Position numbers and translations under genes: made by a program | Notes under the pieces: model-generated | The model's database searches: none | What the model saw: the letters and a program-made list of their open reading frames with translations, nothing else | What the model was told of the DNA's origin: nothing | Part shown: positions 18,408-28,234 of the stretch, one piece after another | Numbering within the stretch: position 1 is the stretch's first letter | How the letters are laid out: every line of letters begins with the position of its first letter | From: Saccharomycopsis phalli | Lineage: Eukaryota; Ascomycota; Saccharomycetes; Ascoideales; Saccharomycopsidaceae | Length of the DNA: 64,000 bases | Assembly (NCBI GenBank): GCA_020342235.1 | Contig: CP073213.1 | Location: forward strand, 1,838,501 to 1,902,500 | Direction: 5' to 3'

Positions 18408-19256
18408 CTAACGACCTAAGTTTAATAATAAGGAGTTTGTAGCACCGCTAACATCACTGTTACCCTTTCCACCACCTGGCAAGTAGGTGATGTTAGGACT
18501 GTTTGCCAAAGTAGAAGCAATTTCCTTACTGGCCTCAATTCTACGAATCAATAACAAACCATCACCGTTCTTCTGCAAAGCCTTGGAAATATGCTCAGCA
18601 GCCTCGGCTTCACCCTCGGCTCTGATAACAGAAGCCTGTCGCTCTTGCTCGGCCTTCTCAACCAAGAACTTGGCTCTCTCGGCATCCTGCTGGGCAATTT
18701 GCTTTTGCTCAACGGCCTTGGTGAAGTCCTCTCCGAAGTTCATGTGGGTGATACTGACATCCTCCAACCGTATGTGGAACTCCTTGGCTCGTTGACTCAA
18801 CTCCTGTCTTATTTTCATGGAAACTACTTCTCTTTGGGTGATCAATTCGGCAGCGTCAAATTGAGCCACAATCGACTTCAACACCTCGTTACTAATAGAT
18901 GGCAAAACTCTTTCATCGTAGTCCAACCCCAAGTTTTGGTAAATCGCTGGCAAGTTGTCAACGTCTGGTCTATGTAATACTCTGAGGGTCAAGCTGACCA
19001 TTTGCAAGTCCTTAGAACCAGTCTTTGTGCTGATACTTCTTGGTCTAGTTCTGATATTAAATGGAATTGGCTTTTCCAACCAAGGAATGAGAAAATGTGT
19101 TCCCTCGCCAACCACATTTTGCTGAATACCATTTAATCTGGAAAACAAAATCACACGGTGACCACCGTCAACATCATACATAGAATAACTGGCAACAGTG
19201 GCCGCAATACCCGCCGGAATGGCTAATCGGCTAACAATATTGGCAAATCTGCTCAT
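18408..19256 (-). CDS. PHB1: Prohibitin subunit Phb1
   Basis: This 282-aa protein is almost the length of yeast Phb1 (287 aa). With Phb2 it forms the large ring complex in the mitochondrial inner membrane that stabilises new respiratory subunits and controls the m-AAA protease. Visible features are an N-terminal hydrophobic anchor (about residues 6-28) and the SPFH/PHB domain (GGHRVILFSRLNG...TRPRSISTKTGSKDLQMV). The C-terminal coiled coil (about 175-235) is rich in Ala, Glu, Gln and Lys. The ATG at 19256 begins MSRFANIVSRLA. The tail ends near the conserved LPGGG motif. It is divergent from TIF32. Confidence 0.97.
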   Translation of the reverse strand: MSRFANIVSRLAIPAGIAATVASYSMYDVDGGHRVILFSRLNGIQQNVVGEGTHFLIPWLEKPIPFNIRTRPRSISTKTGSKDLQMVSLTLRVLHRPDVDNLPAIYQNLGLDYDERVLPSISNEVLKSIVAQFDAAELITQREVVSMKIRQELSQRAKEFHIRLEDVSITHMNFGEDFTKAVEQKQIAQQDAERAKFLVEKAEQERQASVIRAEGEAEAAEHISKALQKNGDGLLLIRRIEASKEIASTLANSPNITYLPGGGKGNSDVSGATNSLLLNLGR

Positions 19257-19307
19257 TGAATATTCAACTTGCAATTAGTCGCCATCAGAAAAGCAAAGGA
19301 TTCGCGC

Positions 19308-19378
19308 CGGGTAACTTGTTTGCGGTGATTTCCACGGGTAACACCCGTGTGCGTTGGGTGAAGAATTTTTTTCACCCA
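19308..19378. promoter_or_regulatory. PHB1/TIF32 divergent promoter with two CGGGTAA sites and two inverted repeats
   Basis: CGGGTAA (Reb1-like) occurs at 19308-19314 and 19335-19341. The second lies inside CACGGGT-AAC-ACCCGTG (19333-19349), a perfect inverted repeat with 7-bp arms. A second inverted repeat, TGGGTGAA/TTCACCCA, spans 19355-19378 with an 8-nt spacer. The whole gap between the two ATGs is 152 bp. Confidence 0.5.
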
Positions 19379-19408
19379 TACCCAATATATAGAGGTTTGT
19401 AACTAGCT

Positions 19409-22225
19409 ATGCCGCCTCCACCACCTCCTCATGCCATTCGGCCAGAGAACATTATTAAAACATGCGAGAATTTGATCAAGATCAACAATTCTGACGAGGC
19501 TCTCACAATATTGAAGAACTTTATTGGCTCGAAGAAGTTCAAGTTCATCAGCGCTAGTGCAGCCGAATCAATTGGGTTGTTGTTCGTTGAATTGTGTGTG
19601 CAAAAGAAGGAGTCTAAAATCGCCAAGGATGGATTGTTTAACTACAAGAAGAATGTGCAAACCATCAACAATGGGTTGGAAACCGTTGGTACTGTGGTGC
19701 GGAAGTTTATCCAATTAGGAGAAGAGTCCTTGAGTAACGCCAAGAGAACTGCAACTGCAGTTGGTCCAGCCGAAGATGAAGATTTGGGCGAGTTCAAGTC
19801 GTCTGAGGCTTTGTTGTTGGCCCTCATTTCGTCTCCTGATAACGACGATAAGTCTGATCGTGAAATCTTGACTCCATTCCTTAGATTCATGTATGATTCC
19901 TACAGATCGGTACTTGATATTATCAGAAACACAAAACAGTTGGAGGTCATTTACTGTTATATAGTGAGCCAGTCCTTTAAGTTTTGTGAACAGTTCAATA
20001 GAAAGCAGGAGTTTAAGAAGTTCAGTGAGTTGGTCCGCAACCACTTGCAATCGATTAACTTCTACGCTAACCAGCAATTCACCAGCGCAGTTAACGTTCA
20101 AAATCAAATTGACTTGTCCAACCCTCAAACTTTGGAACGTTTCTTGCAATTGCGATTTAATGGGCTTAATATCGCGGTCAAATTAGAGTTGTACCAAGAG
20201 AGTTTTAAGATTGCGGAAGACATTCACACTTTATTGGTGTTCTCTAAGAGACAACCTAAGCCAAGTATGATGTTGAACTACTACGAGAATTTGGCAAAGA
20301 TCTTCAATGTGTCCTCCAACACTTTATACAGATCGGTGTCTTGGTTGAAGTTTTTCAACTTGTACTCGCAGTCTCCAAATGCTACTTTGGAAAACTTGAA
20401 CAACTATGCGTCTATCATTATTTTGTCCACCATGTCTATTTCGGAATTGGCTGACTCGAATAGTGACGATGAAAAGATCAGATTCAACAAATTGTCCAGC
20501 TTGTTGAACTTGTCCAGATCCCCAACTAGAAAATCCGTGATTGAGTCCATCAACACCCCAAGCTTTTTGAAGTTCGTTGATAAGGACTTGAAGTTGTTAT
20601 TTAACTACTTGGAGAATAATGACTTTAACCCATTGACCTTGGCCAAAGAATTATTGCCAATCTTAACCAAGATCTACGAGTCTTCAAACTTCCGGGTTTT
20701 CTTTAATGATATATTAAAGACGGTCATTACTAAATTGTTCAAGCAAATCTCCAAAAATTATGAGACTATTAAGTTTGAGTTTTTGATTGAATTGGTAAAT
20801 TTCAAGGGCTCCAAGTTTGAGTTGACAAACGTCATGATTGAAAACCATTTGATTAATGCTGGCAATCAAGGACTTTTGCCTGGCTTTAGAATCGACCATG
20901 ATGCCAACATTGTTACCTTCATTAACGAGCCGTTCACCGTCAGCGGCTCTGCTTCTGACTTGATCAGAGTTCAATTGAACCAGTTGTCAAACTCCTTGTT
21001 GAAATCCTTATACCATATTGACCCAAGTCTTATTGAACAACAAGAGCTTGCTAAGCAAAGGGCTATTGATTTGGCCAATGAGCAAATTAAGAGGGAAAGA
21101 ATTGAGATTCAAGAAAGAAGAGTCTTGCTTGAGAAGAGAAAGGAGGAAGAAGAGCAAGAAGAGGTTCGTAAGATCGAGGAGACCAAAAAGTTGAGAGAGG
21201 AGAAGATTGCTGCTGAAAAGAAGGCAGGGAAGGAGCGGGAAGAACAGGAAGCTAAGAGAAGATTGGAGGAGAAGATCAAGAGGGAAAGAGAAGAGGTCAG
21301 AGAAAAGGAGAAGATGCAAATTGCTGAGGAGATTAACAAGGCCGGTATCATTCATCTTGACCTTGAGCAAATTAAGAGTCTTGATACTAAGGACTTGAAG
21401 CAGATGCAATTGGACCAATTGGCTAAGGATCAAAGCGACACTCAAGAGAGATTGGTATCTGTGTTCAAGCGTACTGACCATTTGGAGAGAGCCTACAGAA
21501 AGTTTGAGTTGAAGTTATTGGTTGAGGATGAAAAGGTGCAGAAAGAGAAGGATGTGGAGGTGTACAATGAAATGAAGAACAAACTTATTGAGAAGGCCAA
21601 GAAGGAGCATAAGGAGGCAGTGGCCTTGCGAGACAGATTGAAGCGAATTGTGCCTTCGTACACTGAGTACAGAAACATTGTTGACTCTAACAGAGCTGAG
21701 AAGCTCAAGGCTGCAAAGGAAAAGGCTGCTGCTGCCTTTGAAGCTGAGAAGCAGGCCATGATCCAACAGGCTAAGCAAGATAAATTTGCCCGGTTGACCA
21801 GGGAGAGACAGGAGGAAGCGGCACGCAAGAAGCGTGAAGAGGAGGAGATCAAGGCTAAGAAAGCAAAGGAGGAGCTTGAAGCCAAGAAGAGAAAGGCAAT
21901 GGAGGAGAGACTTGCCAAGGATAATGAGAGACTAGCTAAGATGAGAGCCGTGGAGGAAGAAGCGGAGCGGAGACTCAAAGAGCAGCAGGCAGCATCTAAA
22001 CTGTCAGATATATATGTTCCGAAGAAGCACGGAGTTTCCGGAATAGGAGGCAATCGGACTGTGTCGCATTCGAATCTAGACTCGACTCCAAGATCGTACG
22101 GCGGCACCAATCGGTCTTTCAGCACCAATACTACATCCGGTGCAAGTAGTTCTCAGGATGGTGCGGGTAAGCCATTGACGTATGCTGAGAAGTTGAAGCT
22201 TAGAAGACAACAGAAGCAGCAGTAA
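19409..22225 (+). CDS. TIF32: Translation initiation factor eIF3a
   Basis: This 938-aa protein is eIF3a (Rpg1/Tif32, 964 aa in S. cerevisiae), the large scaffold of the eIF3 complex on the 40S subunit. It opens with a Pro-rich start then RPENIIKTCENLIKI, the family N-terminus. The helical repeats and PCI domain fill about residues 30-500. From about 545 to 870 there is a very long charged coiled coil (runs of EERRKREE type), including the spectrin-like region that binds eIF3b and eIF3g. The C-terminus is Ser/Gly/Thr-rich and ends KLKLRRQQKQQ. Leu is coded mainly by TTG, typical of high expression. Confidence 0.96.
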   Translation: MPPPPPPHAIRPENIIKTCENLIKINNSDEALTILKNFIGSKKFKFISASAAESIGLLFVELCVQKKESKIAKDGLFNYKKNVQTINNGLETVGTVVRKFIQLGEESLSNAKRTATAVGPAEDEDLGEFKSSEALLLALISSPDNDDKSDREILTPFLRFMYDSYRSVLDIIRNTKQLEVIYCYIVSQSFKFCEQFNRKQEFKKFSELVRNHLQSINFYANQQFTSAVNVQNQIDLSNPQTLERFLQLRFNGLNIAVKLELYQESFKIAEDIHTLLVFSKRQPKPSMMLNYYENLAKIFNVSSNTLYRSVSWLKFFNLYSQSPNATLENLNNYASIIILSTMSISELADSNSDDEKIRFNKLSSLLNLSRSPTRKSVIESINTPSFLKFVDKDLKLLFNYLENNDFNPLTLAKELLPILTKIYESSNFRVFFNDILKTVITKLFKQISKNYETIKFEFLIELVNFKGSKFELTNVMIENHLINAGNQGLLPGFRIDHDANIVTFINEPFTVSGSASDLIRVQLNQLSNSLLKSLYHIDPSLIEQQELAKQRAIDLANEQIKRERIEIQERRVLLEKRKEEEEQEEVRKIEETKKLREEKIAAEKKAGKEREEQEAKRRLEEKIKREREEVREKEKMQIAEEINKAGIIHLDLEQIKSLDTKDLKQMQLDQLAKDQSDTQERLVSVFKRTDHLERAYRKFELKLLVEDEKVQKEKDVEVYNEMKNKLIEKAKKEHKEAVALRDRLKRIVPSYTEYRNIVDSNRAEKLKAAKEKAAAAFEAEKQAMIQQAKQDKFARLTRERQEEAARKKREEEEIKAKKAKEELEAKKRKAMEERLAKDNERLAKMRAVEEEAERRLKEQQAASKLSDIYVPKKHGVSGIGGNRTVSHSNLDSTPRSYGGTNRSFSTNTTSGASSSQDGAGKPLTYAEKLKLRRQQKQQ

Positions 22226-22581
22226 TAATGAAGATTACGCTGTCTTGGCATTGATGCTCTGAATATAGTATTAAGCATATTATTGTAGAGGCTTATGGAG
22301 GCTTGGGTAATGTGTCCAAATAAACCATGAGACGGATTCTAGCAATGAATGACAAAACAAGCCTTGATGCTGCATTAGTGGTGAGACCAGTGCGCTGACG
22401 TGCATAAATACATGGGAATTTCAGCAGATGTTGCCGGAACAACCGAATTGGGAAGGAGGCATCACCTAAAAGCAAACAAAACAAACAGTATTTCATTGAC
22501 CGAATAGCAAACATTTATATTCTGTTTCACAGCCGAAATATTTAGCAAAAAAATTTTATACTGAACGCTTTACATTGAACA
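22226..22581. other. Intergenic: TIF32 3' flank and NCE102 promoter
   Basis: No gene is seen in this 356-bp stretch. The last 100 bp before NCE102 are A/T-rich with an AAAAAAATTTTATA block near 22546-22560, as expected for a yeast core promoter. Confidence 0.4.
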
Positions 22582-23091
22582 ATGGGTTTTGCTTTACCAG
22601 ACGTCTCCTTAAGAGCTGTTAATACAGTTTTTTTAATTATTATCCTTGGTCTCACCGGTTCTCTTATCCATGGCCAGAATGCCTCGAGCTCCAGAGTGAA
22701 CATGGCAATCTTTACTGCGGTTTTCGGATTGATATTCTCCTCGTTCTACGGAATATTGGCTGGGTTCATCACTGCTTTTGCCTGGCCAATAATAATGTTC
22801 ATCTTTGACTTCCTCAACTTTGTCTTCACTTTTGCCGCAGCTACCGCCTTAGCCGTTGGCATTAGAGTCCACTCTTGCTCCAACGTTGACTACCTCAACC
22901 AAAATTCTATTGCCCAAGGATCCTCTGACAGATGCAGAAAGGCACAGGCTTCTGTTGCCTTTCTTTACTTTGCGTTTTTCGTCTTCTTAGCGAACTTGGT
23001 CTTTTCTACCTTGTCGTTGATCAACGGGGGTGTGTTTGGATTCAAATCCAGAGGTTCCCGTGGCGGAGTTCCAACTGTCACCCAAGTCTAA
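22582..23091 (+). CDS. NCE102: Eisosome MARVEL-domain membrane protein Nce102
   Basis: This 169-aa protein matches Nce102 (173 aa), a four-helix MARVEL protein of eisosome plasma-membrane domains that senses sphingolipid levels and restrains Pkh signalling. Hydrophobic helices lie at about residues 13-32, 41-63, 68-92 and 123-148. The loop between helices 3 and 4 has conserved cysteines (HSCSNVDYLN...DRCRKAQ). The C-terminus is Gly/Arg/Val-rich (SRGSRGGVPTVTQV). S. cerevisiae NCE102 is YPR149W and its duplicate FHN1 is YGR131W. Both are near genes found just upstream here. Confidence 0.93.
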   Translation: MGFALPDVSLRAVNTVFLIIILGLTGSLIHGQNASSSRVNMAIFTAVFGLIFSSFYGILAGFITAFAWPIIMFIFDFLNFVFTFAAATALAVGIRVHSCSNVDYLNQNSIAQGSSDRCRKAQASVAFLYFAFFVFLANLVFSTLSLINGGVFGFKSRGSRGGVPTVTQV

Positions 23092-23476
23092 GCAGAGCGT
23101 CAATTGTGTGATGCTAGAATGCTTACTTAATCATTCCTTAATGTCTATTATATGGTCCCTAACGCTTTTATTATAATCCTACCCTTTTTGAAATTCTTTA
23201 AACGATACCATTGTTGATATCTATCTATATAAATGTTGTTTTTATGAATCAATACATTAATTTCCAAACCATGTAATTTACACAGCCTTCGGCACGTAAA
23301 CGATGAACGAATACCCGAGGAGTTTAATATGTAACCGCTTTCCGGCGACCAGTAATATCATGAAGTTCCTTTGATATATTTTTGACACAATTTCAGGAAT
23401 ACTTATGTGGCGTTCATAACCTACGCAGTGGTAATCTGAAAAATTGTTCTTGCGTAGAAAGAGAATCTGTGGCACC
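23092..23476. other. Intergenic 385 bp, nothing recognised
   Basis: AT-rich spacer between NCE102 and the next gene. No RNA gene or clear regulatory motif was identified. Confidence 0.4.
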
Positions 23477-25843
23477 ATGGATGAAAACTTGAAGGAATAT
23501 ATTTTGAATGGGATTAAGAACTATAAACTGCGAGAATATCAGAATGCCCGTGAGGTTGAAGACGAAGAAACAGATACTGACTCTGACGATATGGAGTTTG
23601 ATAATACCGAGGCCATAGATTATGATCAAGTGCTCTCCTCGACTTTGGCAAAGGTCGACTTCGACGTATTCGAGACCACGCTCAAAAGACATAAAGTATT
23701 GGCTAAATTGTTGGGAATGTGTCCAGGCGACGAATTATATCATACCTTTACCATGGCCTGTGTTTTGTGCGATAGAATGACCAAGCCATGTAACAATGAT
23801 GTCTTCAATATGAGCCTAGACCTCACCACGAATTTGCTCACACTACTCACATACGAGCCAAAGAACGAACCTATTGAATATTTCAATCAAGCACATCGGT
23901 ATTCCATCATTGTGGAACGCATATTGAATTTCCTAAGGTTGGGACATTCAACCCAAGCCACCAGTCAACGGTGTCGGTTCTTCCGACGGAAGATCATTTC
24001 GCTCGATAGATTCAGGGGCACCGCCGAACAGATAATGAAGCAAGACATTGCGATTGTACTTCAGCAGGATCCAGGGGAATCTGTTAAAGTGCAGTTTGAC
24101 TACAGTGGGAGCTTGAACGATATGGTGCAAAGGTTGGAAGAACAGTATCCCCATAAGTTGCATCTAATAATAGACGCATATAGGCGTGTGCTACTTCGAT
24201 TTTCATTGTATGACTATCTGTTCTATTCGGATTGGGCGCCTTTTCATTTGAGCAAGATCACCAGTGATGTTCTCTATTCGGTGATGGCAGTATTGATTTA
24301 TGGGATATATAAGTTGTACCAGCCATACACCAACGATAACTTATGCTTAAATCCGTTCTTGGGCTTCTTCATCAAGACCTGGATGGAACTAACAGCAGCA
24401 TTCAAACTATGCTTGCGAGTCGTCCTCTTTGACGAGGAGATTATTGGACCAGGCACTCCGCTTCCCATAAAGTTAGTATTACAGGGAATCGCCCCTGTTC
24501 GACTGGTTTTGGCGGCGATACTTAACCAGGAGTGCCCTCAAAGGGAGCATGACTATATTCATGAATCGTTGAATAACTTCATGACACCATATGGAAGAAA
24601 GTGCGGTGATGGTGCATTGCGTATCCAACCTGAATTTTATATTCTGGTGTTGGAGGTCCTTGGCGATAAAAATGACTACTCGTTTTTTCTTGACGCCGAT
24701 GTTCACACTGATCGGCTAGATGAGACATTGCTAACGCATTATGATGAGATTCTCGATGACTTTGACGATACTTCGCGCGACTATTATGCAAGGAAGGAAT
24801 ACACTGTGCCCTGCTACTGTGAATATGATGACCAAGACAGTGAGGAAGAAGATGACGTTGATGAAGAAGAAGATGAAGAAGATGAAGAAATGGAGGAAGA
24901 AGAATGGAGTGGTGGCTGTACTTGTGGCAAACACTTGCGCGAACGTCTGAGAATATCTGGAGGAAAATTGGCAAGTAATGAAGACATCCAATTAGGCATC
25001 ATTGTCGGTGAATCACTAGGCCCTTTTCTCTCCTGGGATAAGCTCTATGGGCTTTTAAGAGTCGCATCTACGATGGAACTAAAGCATGGATTACAGGTGC
25101 TAGTGGTCCACACAATTAGACGGCTAGCAATTGCAGAACACTTGTGTGAGATTGATCAGAAAATGGCTCCGCTGGAGGGTAGTCGCCCTGCAGCTAATCT
25201 TGAAGGTGTCACAATTAAAAAATTGAGAGAAGCGATCGGGGAGTTTGTTGGCTTGTGGTTCGTCTTCAACCCCAAACTCGCAAAGGCTATTATAAATGAA
25301 ACATTGATAAGCGATTCTATCAGGGAGCCTATATTGTGGTTGTTGGGGAATGTGAGGGAGCACTCGGCGCACATCTACTACTACATTCATGACTTGATAG
25401 CCTCTAATCCGGTTGAGTACGACTTTGGGTATAAAATAACCCACCAGTTACTGTTGGATCAGCTGGAGAGTAATATGCTCTTACACACATTCTTAAGTAG
25501 CTGCTTTCATCGGTTCAATGATGGGGACGCGGACTTTGAACAAACGAAAAAATTGGTTCTGGTATTCTGTGTGATGTTAAAGAGTTTGACGCAGATGCAC
25601 AGTGTCTTCCTGTTGAGTAACCCAATTTACAAGGCTGAAGTACAGTCTATATTGCTATCTTGGGTTGGAATTGTTCCAGATGCTCGTCCATTGTTTTTCG
25701 CGACTCAGGCTATTAACTTTGACAATGAGTTCCGGAAGGTAGATGATGACGGGAAAGAAAGTTCCGAAAAAGTAACATACTTTCAAAAGTTGCTAGAGCA
25801 AAAGTATACATCCATTACTGGACAAGCAGAAATGACCAAGTGA
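23477..25843 (+). CDS. Unrecognised 788-aa acidic, helical protein
   Basis: I do not recognise this protein. It has an acidic N-terminal segment (about residues 26-48: EDEETDTDSDDMEF), then long helical stretches without a signal peptide. At about 438-480 a C-x-C pair (PCYCEYDD) and a second C-x-C pair (GGCTCGKHL) flank a run of about 25 nearly continuous Asp/Glu. The two pairs could form one metal site with the acidic loop excluded. C-terminal helices follow (about 500-780). Residue content and uninterrupted frame leave no doubt that it is coding. The ATG at 23477 is the first in frame. No transport, kinase or nuclease motif was seen. Confidence 0.85.
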   Translation: MDENLKEYILNGIKNYKLREYQNAREVEDEETDTDSDDMEFDNTEAIDYDQVLSSTLAKVDFDVFETTLKRHKVLAKLLGMCPGDELYHTFTMACVLCDRMTKPCNNDVFNMSLDLTTNLLTLLTYEPKNEPIEYFNQAHRYSIIVERILNFLRLGHSTQATSQRCRFFRRKIISLDRFRGTAEQIMKQDIAIVLQQDPGESVKVQFDYSGSLNDMVQRLEEQYPHKLHLIIDAYRRVLLRFSLYDYLFYSDWAPFHLSKITSDVLYSVMAVLIYGIYKLYQPYTNDNLCLNPFLGFFIKTWMELTAAFKLCLRVVLFDEEIIGPGTPLPIKLVLQGIAPVRLVLAAILNQECPQREHDYIHESLNNFMTPYGRKCGDGALRIQPEFYILVLEVLGDKNDYSFFLDADVHTDRLDETLLTHYDEILDDFDDTSRDYYARKEYTVPCYCEYDDQDSEEEDDVDEEEDEEDEEMEEEEWSGGCTCGKHLRERLRISGGKLASNEDIQLGIIVGESLGPFLSWDKLYGLLRVASTMELKHGLQVLVVHTIRRLAIAEHLCEIDQKMAPLEGSRPAANLEGVTIKKLREAIGEFVGLWFVFNPKLAKAIINETLISDSIREPILWLLGNVREHSAHIYYYIHDLIASNPVEYDFGYKITHQLLLDQLESNMLLHTFLSSCFHRFNDGDADFEQTKKLVLVFCVMLKSLTQMHSVFLLSNPIYKAEVQSILLSWVGIVPDARPLFFATQAINFDNEFRKVDDDGKESSEKVTYFQKLLEQKYTSITGQAEMTK

Positions 25844-26885
25844 TGGTCTCCTAACGCGTGGTTTTTTTACTTCGTGCATCGGAATTATGCACCGACAAAC
25901 AAACATCAACAGTCCGCCATTGGATTTTTGATGAACGTGACCACGACCTGGCGGTAGCAAAAAAAAAAAAATTAAGGTTGGTTCGAATGTTATATGTTGC
26001 GACCTACCCTATTAGGATTTGCCGTACCGGCCGATTGTTTATGTTCGATCATGACTGCATGTTTTGCAGGTGCGGTTTATCATGTATATCCGCCGATTCC
26101 GAAACTATTCCGGATACGCAGTTATATAAGTTTTGGCAATCCTGAGGATGGCATCAAAGTACTTTCAATAAAGTCTGCTACTTATTCTATCTACTAATAA
26201 TCCTAACTACGCGGCAACAGAGAAAATGTTTATGATTTTGATGTTTTTGATATTTATTCTCTGTTATTCTGTGCATCATTCTACAATTGAGAGTCATAAA
26301 TACTTGGTTCCACAGCTCTAATGACAAAACGATGATTATGAATTAAATTCAGATGACAGAGGACTTTTGGTCTCGATTAGTCTGGTTATGAAAAAAATTT
26401 CTTTTGAAGGTTTAGAGGCTCCTTTGGCGGTGCCAAAAGAACGGATGTTTGAAGTAATTGTGTCATTCTTTCTGGTATGGTAGGGTCCATGTACCAAAAA
26501 CTAATTCACTTGTTTATGATAAGTATATAATACTGGTCGGTTCCTATATGGATTAGTCAAGTTTAATTGATTTAACTTAATCTTTTTACAATCTCATTTC
26601 TTTCTGTAGTATGATGCCATCTACAAAAACAACTAAATCACACTGGTGTATGTCTATAAAGTGCATATAGTTGCAGATAGTACACCAATAAATTCAGATA
26701 ATATTCGTGAAATGTGACAGCAAGTGTCTACACAGACAGCAGAGTACTCACTACCGGAAAAACACAAGGGCCAGGAAAGGCATTTACACTGTCTGTTCAG
26801 ATAGAAGGAACTTGTTGTATCACCAAAGAACTTGTAGCAGAAGCCAATGGCACTCGTGTATTGTGCGTTGTTTGGTATTAGCAAA
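25844..26885. other. Gene-free 1.04-kb stretch between convergent genes
   Basis: Both flanking genes end here, so this is a terminator region for two genes and no promoter is needed. Short frames occur (for example 25858-26145 and 25994-26197) but show no domain or codon pattern. A polyA tract sits near 25960-25973. No tRNA arms or terminal repeats were found. An unannotated non-coding RNA cannot be excluded. Confidence 0.4.
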
Positions 26886-28163
26886 CTATAACAATTTTTC
26901 AAACCTTGGTGCAATAAACTTTTGGTTGCTACTTATTGTATAAGTTTGCGGAGCTAATTTTTTAAACGTATTCTTTTTGGGATTTGTGCCAGTTACTTCT
27001 AACATCAAGGATACGGATTTATTCTTGAGAAATATTTTTTCTAGATCCAGGTCGTTGAGTATTAGGCTTCCATGAATATCTTTGAGGTTTAAGGCTCTAT
27101 TTTTCAGTTTAAATGCTTCTTGGCAGTTGCTTATAATTTCATCTCTAGTTGGCATTGCAGCAACTTCTGGATTGTACTTAAAATCCAAGCACTTGTTGTT
27201 GAACAGAATAGTTACTGATTTTTCTTGGCAACCGGTGTTTGCTACCGGGTGCATTTCTATCATAGGAAACTCGTTCTTGATGATTTCGTTGAATATTATT
27301 CCCAATAGCTCGACTACTGTATTCAACTCAAAGTCTACTATAATACACCCTAGAATATAATATAATGTATCGGTAGCAACTTCTTCATTCATCAATTTGA
27401 TGTCGGGGTTTGTGTCCAAGGACTTGAGAATCCGGCTAAGAACTTCTCTGCTATTCAATTTTATCCTCAAGTATTCACTAGAAGAATTTGACTTGAGCTT
27501 TGTCCTGCATAACAAGTAGGATATACTCGTCGGAACAGATGACTTCCCCAAGTGATAAATATTAGATTCTTTATTAATAGTAAGACTGTTATAGGTGGAT
27601 ATGGCACATGTTTTTGACTTCTTGATTAAATTGAGCATCTTTCGCTGAGAATCCACAAGCCTCGTCATATCGCTGATATTGGCAGGCTGTATGAACTTGC
27701 TGATTGTCAACGCTGTGACGTCATTATTAGAGATCAGTTGCTTTTTATTATAATCAAAGCTAATATCCTCATTGATATTCTCAACATTTAAGATATCATT
27801 AATGAGCAAGTCCACTTGCTTAGTGGTACTTGACTGCGCTAGCTTTTGACGTTTTGGTTGGAAATATGTAATATTAAACGGCTCCTTTTTGGCTTTGAGT
27901 GATCGTTTTCTGTTTCTTCTCACACTTTGAATAGCAGCTCTAACTAGTTTACTAACGCTGGCGAATTTATCTGGACCTATTTTGTACTCTTCCATCAAAA
28001 TCTTTGTCACTCCAACAACTTCAACGTCCTGGTCCTTTGCCTTCTTATTGAATAATCCCTCGGATTCAATTAATGATAGTCTCCGAGCAGAAAAGCTTTT
28101 CCAGACTTTCTCATCTTTAAACGTTTCTATATTATTCCTCAATTCTGTAGTCAATCCTGTCAT
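26886..28163 (-). CDS. Unrecognised 425-aa protein with basic segment
   Basis: I cannot assign this gene. From ATG 28163 it encodes 425 aa. The N-terminal part is charged and helical (LRNNIETFKDEKVWKSF). A strongly basic stretch follows near residue 90 (RRNRKRSLKAKKE), suggesting nucleic-acid binding or a nuclear localisation signal. The C-terminal half mixes helices and strands and has no membrane segment. It is divergent from DFG10, with only 71 bp between start codons. The uninterrupted frame and amino-acid composition support a real gene. Convergence with the 788-aa gene leaves about 1 kb between stops. Confidence 0.78.
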   Translation of the reverse strand: MTGLTTELRNNIETFKDEKVWKSFSARRLSLIESEGLFNKKAKDQDVEVVGVTKILMEEYKIGPDKFASVSKLVRAAIQSVRRNRKRSLKAKKEPFNITYFQPKRQKLAQSSTTKQVDLLINDILNVENINEDISFDYNKKQLISNNDVTALTISKFIQPANISDMTRLVDSQRKMLNLIKKSKTCAISTYNSLTINKESNIYHLGKSSVPTSISYLLCRTKLKSNSSSEYLRIKLNSREVLSRILKSLDTNPDIKLMNEEVATDTLYYILGCIIVDFELNTVVELLGIIFNEIIKNEFPMIEMHPVANTGCQEKSVTILFNNKCLDFKYNPEVAAMPTRDEIISNCQEAFKLKNRALNLKDIHGSLILNDLDLEKIFLKNKSVSLMLEVTGTNPKKNTFKKLAPQTYTISSNQKFIAPRFEKLL

Positions 28164-28234
28164 TGAGTCATAAAAATGATTCAAATTTGCATGAAAAAAA
28201 ATACTCTTGGGGTCACACTAGCCCAACCAAAAAC

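Noticed and set aside
25858-26197. Two overlapping short frames downstream of the 788-aa gene
   Set aside because: One starts with GTG and neither has recognisable features. They lie in a 3' region.
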